From Chrysaora quinquecirrha (taxonomy: Eukaryota > Cnidaria > Scyphozoa > Semaeostomeae > Pelagiidae): 64,000 nt of DNA. The stretch spans positions 3,462,596 to 3,526,595 of the forward strand of contig JACTAT010000001.1 of assembly GCA_014526335.1 (NCBI GenBank). The letters are read 5' to 3'. A program made the translations under genes and the position numbers. Positions 57,701 to 64,000 of this stretch are shown in pieces. A model generated the notes under the pieces. The model was not told where the DNA came from, ran no database searches, and was given only the letters and a program-made list of their open reading frames with translations. How positions within the stretch are numbered: position 1 is the stretch's first letter; the number at the start of each line of letters is the position of its first letter.

Positions 57701-60319
57701 AGAGCTGGGGGTCATAGGAGGGCTGTGCCTCCTTACTTATTGAGAGAAATTGACAGATTCTTTACAATTTTGGCATTGTTCTTTTAGGGATTTGTAGAGC
57801 CCCCCTAGAGCCCAACACATTATTATCCATCTCTATACCAAATTGTAAGTGAAGTTCTGTAGTTTACAAGAACAGGCATTTCAGTCCATAAAAGGGCGCT
57901 TTTCAGTGACTTTAGGGAAAGCAAGGGGAGAGACATCACGCAAAAACCTCATGACCCAAAGCAGATGACTTGGAAGTAGATAAACGTCTTCGAAGTTTTA
58001 CGATGCGCCAAAAGCACTACAGAGTTACGCAACGAAAATTTGTTACAAAATCACCTACCATCCGACAAACCCTTGTTCCTCGGCAACATCTTCAAGCAAT
58101 TTGACTCGTTCAGAAATTTCTTCTTCGCTTGCAGTTTCAGAATTCTCAACCTGTCGATGAAGAACAGAGACTTCCATCAATAAGTCAAAATTTACGAGAA
58201 AACTTTCATATTATAAGAGAACAGAGAGACTACCATAGATGTTCAGAAGCACCAGTCATGTCCGGCGATTCGGTGCCCATTCGGTGTAGATAGAATTCAT
58301 TTCCGCATTTTCGTCATGGTGTAATCCAGCTGACTTGAGGTGTCAGAAGCTCAGTATGGTCAGGGTTCGAGCCCAGCCACGGTAGCGTCACGGCCAGGGT
58401 CGAGGTCTCAATTAGTTAACCTACTATTGAGATCCTAGCGACTGGCACTAAAACACCATTTCACCTTCACCTTCACCTTCATTTTCAAATAAAGTCTTTT
58501 GGCAAAGGGGGCTTTTGAGATTTTTCTCCCGTTTGACTTTTTGTGTTTCTGCAGTGTTGAGCTTTCTTCAGTATCCTACATATCTCTATATATTGGCCAT
58601 GAATGGCGAACATTTGGACTGATTCAGTATTATAGGACTAGCTACTCTGCTATTATAGCACCCATTGTTGTATGCCACTGGTGAAAAAATCTATCGTTTT
58701 TTTCACCATTCCTGCCATTCATGACAAATATATTACAATTTAAAGATATAATAAATTCAAGTGTACCTTGTCCAATTTGTTTCCAATGAGAAGAATCGGA
58801 ATTGATTTTTGAATACTGGTTTGATTTCTGTTGCTGTTGATGAGTTCAGAATCATCAGATAAATACACATTATTCAGTATATCTTGACGCCATGTCCCTG
58901 CCATATCTATGCTTTGTGGGTCACTCAGATCTACAACAACTGCAAAGGAATATAGAATAGAATACGCTTTTTAATCTAACTTTTGCTGAAAACAAAGAAA
59001 GAAGTGCTCACTTCACCAATCATGCCTTAACTTCATACTTAACCTTCAATAATTCAAAGAACAGACTTAGGATTTTCTGTCAAAAAGTTTGTATAAACTT
59101 GATCTTGATAATTTTTACCCCACCCCTTTCTTCAAAAGCCAAATCTAGATAATCAGAAATTTAGAAGGTCCATCCAAAGCTTAACAGAGATTTTATGTTT
59201 AATTCTTGCATTAAGAAATGCAATTTGTTGCATATGCCTTTATTTTGGACATGAAATAATTCAAAATTCACAGATCATTAACTAGAAAGTCACAGTAGCT
59301 AATGATAATGAGTTTGTGCTCAAAATATTGTTTATTTAATAACAAAACAATTTCAACTGGTGCAATATTCATTTTTATTCTTGTTTGTTCTAGCATTGTG
59401 CTATACCGAATGCAAAACACTCTTTTTAGAAACTTAAAGATTTTCAGTTGATTTCAGCACCCCGTACATTCCATTTAGTAACTGAAGAAACATGAAAAGA
59501 CACAAAACTATGCTTTTTATACAGTAACCTTGAAATTTTTTCAGAATTATTTTGAAACTTACCAACTGCAGCATCAACATCAGTATAATAACTTCTTCTC
59601 AAATCCATTTCTTCTCTGCCTGGCAAATCCCACATTGACACACAAACTACTGTTTCAAAGGGATATTGACTTTTTTGACAACATTTCCAATGTTTACTGC
59701 CATGGTTGGTTGATAACTGTAGTCAAACTGGTTTTTGGTGTATCTCAAGAAAATCGAAGTCTTTCCTACGTCAGCATCACCTGAAAAAAAAAGGATTTTA
59801 TTATTTTTTGTTATTAATCATGGTTTCTTGAGCAGTACAAAATTTCAAATTTGTGATTAACAGCTGAAACATTGTTGGGAATACATTAAAGCTTTTTTCA
59901 TCAGACACAGAGTATTAAAGTCAGAAAGGCTTTTTTCTGTTTCTGACGTTTATACGTGCCTGACATCAATGTTTACACTGTTTTTAGTCATGATTTTCAC
60001 CAAGCTCTAACCAAAATGTAAATTTATGAGAATCTTACCAACAAGGCATACTTTGAATGTTGGTACTTCCCGAGGAACCACAACATCTGAAAATAGAACA
60101 GGATTAGAAATAGGGAGAAAATTATGATTGGTCACCCAGCTATTTAACCATAGAAAGACTGACATACTGACATAGGTGGGCCAAAAATATGGACGATTTG
60201 ATTGACATAATGGTCATGGTCATCTTGGATAGAAATTTCAAGGTATAGAAAATATCGTCAACAAAAATAAAGATATTACCAGATCCACATGCTAAATTTG
60301 CGCTAGCATTTGCACCCAT
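54702..60319 (-). CDS. Probably myristoylated Rab-like small GTPase with long C-terminal helical extension (9 exons)
   Basis: Exons: 60319-60280, 60086-60039, 59780-59563, 58939-58767, 58150-58059, 57326 to about 57108, 56560-56360, 55725-55630 and 54968-54702 (stop TAG). About 450 residues. It starts MGANASANLACGS, a fitting N-myristoylation signal. Then come the GTPase boxes: GDADVGKTS (P-loop), Thr of QPTMAVNIG (switch I), WDLPGREEM (DxxG), NKLDK (G4) and VSVSAKEN (G5). A Glu/Ser-rich insert lies between G4 and G5. The remaining about 230 residues are not part of a normal Rab; the last exon is charged and helical (GNEDRIKETVKLAEETMKIV). No C-terminal prenylation cysteine (ends TAMMW), so membrane binding would rely on the N-terminus. 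Exon 3 has one apparent lost base in the T-run 59671-59676. The donor of exon 6 is unsettled. Exact family not recognised; Rab32/Rab29-like is a guess. Confidence 0.8.
56630..56970. repeat. Repeat family D, uninterrupted copy
   Basis: GTTGCCAACTGCAAGTCGGC, TAGTCGGCGCACAGTTCC, GTCAGTTGCAGTC, TAGTTGGCGTTTAGTTC and GGTAGGTCGACATAAAA. It aligns with both halves of the split copy at 38400-39945. It lies in an intron of the GTPase gene. Confidence 0.78.
58315..58485 (+). repeat. SINE-like repeat, family B (copy 3)
   Basis: Nearly the same as 21950-22110: AATCCAGCTGACTTGAGG, GGTTCGAGCCCAGCCACGG, GAGATCCTAGCGACTGGC, with a tail of CACCTTCACCTTCACC. It is in a GTPase intron. Confidence 0.78.
58500..58740. 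repeat. SINE-A fragments in opposite orientations
   Basis: The left part reads CTCCCGTTTGACTTTTTGTG and CCATGAATGGCGAACATTTG (minus-orientation body). It is followed by TGTATGCCACTGGTGAAAAA and CCATTCATGACAAATATATT in plus orientation. This looks like an inverted junction of two partial copies. Confidence 0.6.
59845..59970. repeat. PAL family copy
   Basis: TGTGATTAACAGCTGAAACA, ATCAGACACAGAGTATTAAA, GTCAGAAAGGC, then CTGTTTCTGACGTTTATACG and GCCTGAC. Both palindrome arms are present with a short loop. It is in a GTPase intron. Confidence 0.6.
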
Positions 60320-61169
60320 CTTTTCTCGGCACCCTTATCTTTCTCTTTTTCGTTATCGTGAACTTCTTTTGCTAAAAAATGAACGACAAACGTGGGTGGT
60401 TAGTGCTTGTTTCTTTATCTTTATAATATGAGCTCTTTTTTCTTTACAGATTTGAAGACGTTCAATTCTAATTTCTTTTTGATGTTATTTAATGTTTACC
60501 TTATCTTACGTACACTCATAAACTGCGATATACGATAAAAATAAAAACAAATACGTTTACCTTACGTGTGAAAATTGTCTCAGTCGATCGCCATTTTGTT
60601 TTCTGTTGTCAAGGGAAGACAGCAAGTAACCAACTGGTACGATACTTCATGTGAAACGCGGAAGTATTTCTTGAAAAATCACCATTGGACACCCTGTGTG
60701 CTTTGAAAATTCGTTTCTTGGAAGCAATTTTTTGGAACGACGCAATGATTTCATAGAAAGGGATTAAAATTTTCCGTTATATAGTTCTAAAACTTCAAAT
60801 GATAAAATTATACTCAACAACATTAACAATTACAAAAGTTTTTAGATGGTATGCTACAAAGTTAGAAGTTATACAGAATTATTTCTGCAGTTTTCATATT
60901 ACCAAATTGGGGTTTCAAATCAATTATTCATTCCAGGCAACAGAAAGTTTCATTTGTAAGATCCGGCTCTTTATTCGGCAATTAATTCTTCTGGATACAA
61001 TTTCGCCTGCATTCTCCAACTAACCATAGTTTTATGTCCAAACTACCAAACTTAACATCCAAAACATGATTTCAATACGACTGATTGTTACACACGATAA
61101 TGAAATCAGTCAAAGATTATATTAAGAAATGTTATTACAATAATAAATACAATTTAGATGAAGAAACAA
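60320..61169. other. Intergenic between ISCU 3' end and GTPase gene 5' end
   Basis: About 850 bp holding the ISCU terminator region and the GTPase promoter. No TATA box, gene or repeat family recognised. An ORF at 60799-61023 (+) is domain-free. Confidence 0.6.
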
Positions 61170-63827
61170 TTACTCGTTTTTCTCTTTTTGCTTGGACTTG
61201 TAATCGTTCAATGCTGCTTTGATGGCATCTTCTGCAAGCACTAAAAAAGAGAACAAACATGGTATTACTTCAATTAAAAAACCTCCCTCATTTTAACTGC
61301 CCCCCCTAAAATGCATACCTCTAAAAGTTTAATAGGTATCATAATAAATGTCCCCTCTTTTAAATCTTTAAATGCCCCCTTACCCCACAGAACAGGAGAT
61401 ATTATTAGTTGCAGAAGGAACATGGAAATAAATAAAGTGTTTCTCAGACCGAAAAAAGTTTCTTCTGTAAAATATTTTCAGTAACTGTAGTTTCTTAATC
61501 TTTTGGCCATTGTGCAGAATGACTCATGAAACCCTTGTAATTAGTTTCTCATAAATAAAATTATGTGCATTCGATTTACATCTTTATAATATTTACCAAC
61601 AACCAAATTAAGCTTTAGGCAATGATGCCAAGAGAGGAGAGCTGCTGGGATGGCCCATTGCTGCATCAGGAATGAGATACTAATAAAAAGCCCCAACAGA
61701 ATCCTCTCTGATCCCTCCTAGCAATTAAGGAGAAGGAATCTAGAATAAGATAATGGATAACTCACTTGAGCAATGTAATTTGACAGGAGGCAATTTCAGC
61801 TCTTTGGCAATATCTGTGTTTTTTATCCCTCCAGCATCATTGAGCTAAAAAAAATAAAAAACAATGATTAGTGATCAATCTATTTCTCATAAATTCTATT
61901 TGGGCTCATATTTGTCTGGGTACGTTTAACAGGATTGTATCTTTTGGTGTATGATTAACGGATCATATCTTTTAGGCACAATAGAAGAGCAGATCCCATG
62001 GATTAGTTAGCAATCTGTCCCCATGTTAAAGGAATGAAATTGTACGCATATTGTACCCAAGTGAAAAGTATGGATCTTTTGGGTCCATATTTTGTTCTTT
62101 ATGTAAACGGGGTGTAAATGAAACAATAAAATTTAAGACTAAGTTTTCATTACAGATTTGCCCTTTATCCACTCAGTTGCAAGAGAGCTTGAAGCAATCG
62201 CAGAACCACAACCAAATGTTTTGAATTTTGCATCAATGATTTTGCCATCTTTGTCCACCTTTATCTGAAAAAATGGATGATTTATGAATATCTTGATAAT
62301 TTTATGGCTTATATAGTAAATAATTATACAATGTAGTACAATGTAATATGACAAATTACATCATACTTCTTATTTCGAGACTTGAAACCTCATTTCAGAA
62401 ATTGGAACGCTTTTTAAAGTGATCCAAAAAGTAGAATGGTAAGAAATTGTTCCGTTTTGTTCCCGTGTGAACAGAATAAATGATCCAGAAGATGGAACAA
62501 TACAGTTTTTATGGTAAAGAATATGTGTTATTGCTAAGAGATATTCCCTTAAGATCTCATTCTTATCAAGTTTATGTAAAGCATTTTGTTAATCTCATTG
62601 TTCATTTTTGTTGGCAAAAAGTTAAATGGAACGATTTGTTCCTGTGTGAAGAGCAATAAAAAATTGTCTGCAATCATTCCATTCCCTTGTGAAAAGCTAA
62701 TTTGTCCTTTCCATGAATTGGAACAAAGATGGAACGGCTCACAATCATTCCCGTGTGAACAGGGCCTTGGTGTTATCAAAACTCCAAAGACCCTGTGAAG
62801 TTTTGCAAAAAGACTATTGTTCTGTTCCCTTCTACTGTGAAATACAGGTGGTTAAACCCCTCCCCCAAAAACATTTGAATGTATATTTCTATTTCTACCT
62901 GAAGTTTCATGACATCTCCACAAGCAGGTGCTCCAACTAAGCCTGTTCCAACATCGACGTCATTTTTATCCATCGAGCCAACATTTCTTGGATTTTCATA
63001 ATGATCAATCACCTAGAAAGAACAATTAAAACTGTAGCTTTGTATATATATTAAAATATTAGGTACGTCCGTTATGGCAAATAGAAGTAGTTTGCCACTT
63101 ATTTGCTACTTAACAAGGAGGCTCTACCCTCTAGTCCCCATTCATCAAAATGATGTGGTGATTGTTTCAAAAGTGGGAACATAAACGCCTAAGAATGTTT
63201 GTTGGCCAAAATGGCCAGCTAGGACTGAAAACAGAGCTTAAGACAATCTTCCTAGCAACTTGGCACCATTTTACCATTTGCCCCTGGGTCTGGTCGGAAA
63301 CCTTGTTATGCACACCAAAGAACTTTGATGTGCAATATTTGCTAAACAATAGGCCCTATTGTTTTTAAAACAATAGCCTTCAGTGTGCAGTGTGCAAAGA
63401 TTCCAGTCAGGCCCTTGAATTGGGCCTCTGCCTTAAACCAATTTTTTTCTTGTACCTGTGTTTATGTTATGTTGCATAACAATTATTTATTTTATGCTCC
63501 TCCGTTTTATTTACAGCTGAAGAGATGCAGCGTTATTTTGAATAACACTCAACCCACAATCTTAAATTATTCCATACGACTTGAAGAGATATAAAGCAGT
63601 GCGTCTCAAAACTCTGCTAAAATAACAGAATCAAAGCCAGGATGCATGCGCATGCCTAGGCCATTGAATTGAAACGGGCCTAGACTAGGCAGGTAAAAAA
63701 ACATACAAGTCGTCTCCACTTCACTTACATTTGGATGATAACAGGCTGCTGGAATTCTGTTCACAATTCTTGTTATTGCTGGACTTTTTGCAACATTCAA
63801 GGCTCGTACTGCAGCTGATAGCGCCAT
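61170..63827 (-). CDS. ISCU: Iron-sulfur cluster scaffold protein ISCU (5 exons)
   Basis: The mitochondrial scaffold on which NFS1/ISD11/frataxin assemble [2Fe-2S] clusters before transfer by HSC20/mortalin. Exons: 63827-63729, 63012-62899, 62264-62154, 61844-61766 and 61240-61170 (stop TAA). Phases are consistent; 157 residues (human 167). The N-terminus, MALSAAVRALNVAKSPAITR, is basic, hydroxylated and without acids, a good matrix-targeting presequence. Then YHPNVIDHYENPRNVGSMD, GTGLVGAPACGDVMKLQ (Cys and Asp ligands), FKTFGCGSAIASSSLATEW (second Cys) and KELKLPPVKLHCSMLAEDAI. The last block holds the LPPVK chaperone-binding motif and the third Cys. All catalytic residues are present and no frame break occurs. 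Confidence 0.97.
62440..62767. repeat. Repeat with TTCCCGTGTGAACAG motifs
   Basis: GTTCCCGTGTGAACAG or close variants at about 62460, 62639, 62689 and 62748, with GGAACGATTTG / GGAACGGCTCAC between. It ends AGGGCC. Typical of a MITE-type element, but the left end is not clear. It is in an ISCU intron. Confidence 0.45.
63270..63430. repeat. Repeat family C (copy 2)
   Basis: CCCCTGGGTCTGGTCGG, CTATTGTTTTTAAAACAATA, GCCTTCAGTGTGCAGTGTGC and AAAGATTCCAGTCAGGCCC. It is collinear with 43130-43330; a reversed fragment is at 51755-51830. It is in the first ISCU intron. Confidence 0.62.
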
Positions 63828-64000
63828 CGTGAACTGGAAAAGTGCAAACGAAAACAAGGCAACCTGACAGACAGACCAAACCAATCACGATGAAACTGAC
63901 TGAAGTGCTGAAACAGACCTGCGTAGTGCATGCGCCTGCCCAGCCACTCTGTTCACAACTGCAGCAACAACTTGATGACGTAAAAGTGCCAAAAGACCGC
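63828..64000. promoter_or_regulatory. ISCU upstream region
   Basis: Only 173 bp remain before the window edge. It contains TGACGTAA at 63976-63983, a CRE/ATF-like octamer, and a GCATGCGCCTGCC stretch (NRF1-like TGCGC core). Promoter role is inferred from position. Confidence 0.4.

Overview
This is eukaryotic nuclear DNA: AT-rich, with intron-rich genes, many short inverted-repeat elements, tRNA-derived SINE-like repeats and LINE/Penelope fragments. The gene complement (ORC3, ZMPSTE24, MBTPS2, PACRG, ISCU, an SLC16-like carrier and an intronless class A GPCR) is animal. Gene size, intron style and repeat content fit a cnidarian such as a coral or anemone. That placement is inference; no sequence here proves the species.

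Layout. 1-4668: 5' part of ORC3 (minus), running off the left edge. 6311-11738: an SLC16-type carrier (minus) with two phase-compatible alternative first coding exons. 15349-17625: a complete four-exon gene for a secreted protein with three furin-like Cys-rich repeats (minus). 17999-21535: a 3.5-kb inverted-repeat element bounded by TTAA, holding a telomere-like tract and a nested MITE. 22459-23655: an intronless rhodopsin-type GPCR (minus). 23656-37168: gene-poor repeat country. 37169-43937: ZMPSTE24 (minus). 44505-45690: a truncated Penelope-like element. 45785-51199: MBTPS2/site-2 protease (minus), head to head with PACRG (51462-52554, plus). 54702-60319: a nine-exon gene for a probably myristoylated Rab-like GTPase with a long C-terminal extension (minus). 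61170-63827: ISCU (minus).

The genes do not form one pathway. ORC3 serves DNA replication. ZMPSTE24 processes prenylated proteins, and MBTPS2 cleaves membrane-bound transcription factors. PACRG belongs to ciliary doublet microtubules and ISCU to mitochondrial Fe-S assembly. The clearest local logic is the 262-bp divergent MBTPS2/PACRG promoter, which holds an RFX X-box-like site.

Points worth a second look: a U12-type intron in MBTPS2; a GC-AG intron in ZMPSTE24; single-base losses at short homopolymers in otherwise intact genes, probably assembly errors; the MBTPS2 stop codon lying in a tandem repeat that a Penelope-like element later entered; a hammerhead-ribozyme-like motif in that element; a LINE nested in another repeat; and several multi-copy MITE families. 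No CRISPR, operon, rRNA or intact tRNA gene was seen. Splice sites were chosen by eye from consensus, reading phase and remembered homologous proteins, without alignments.
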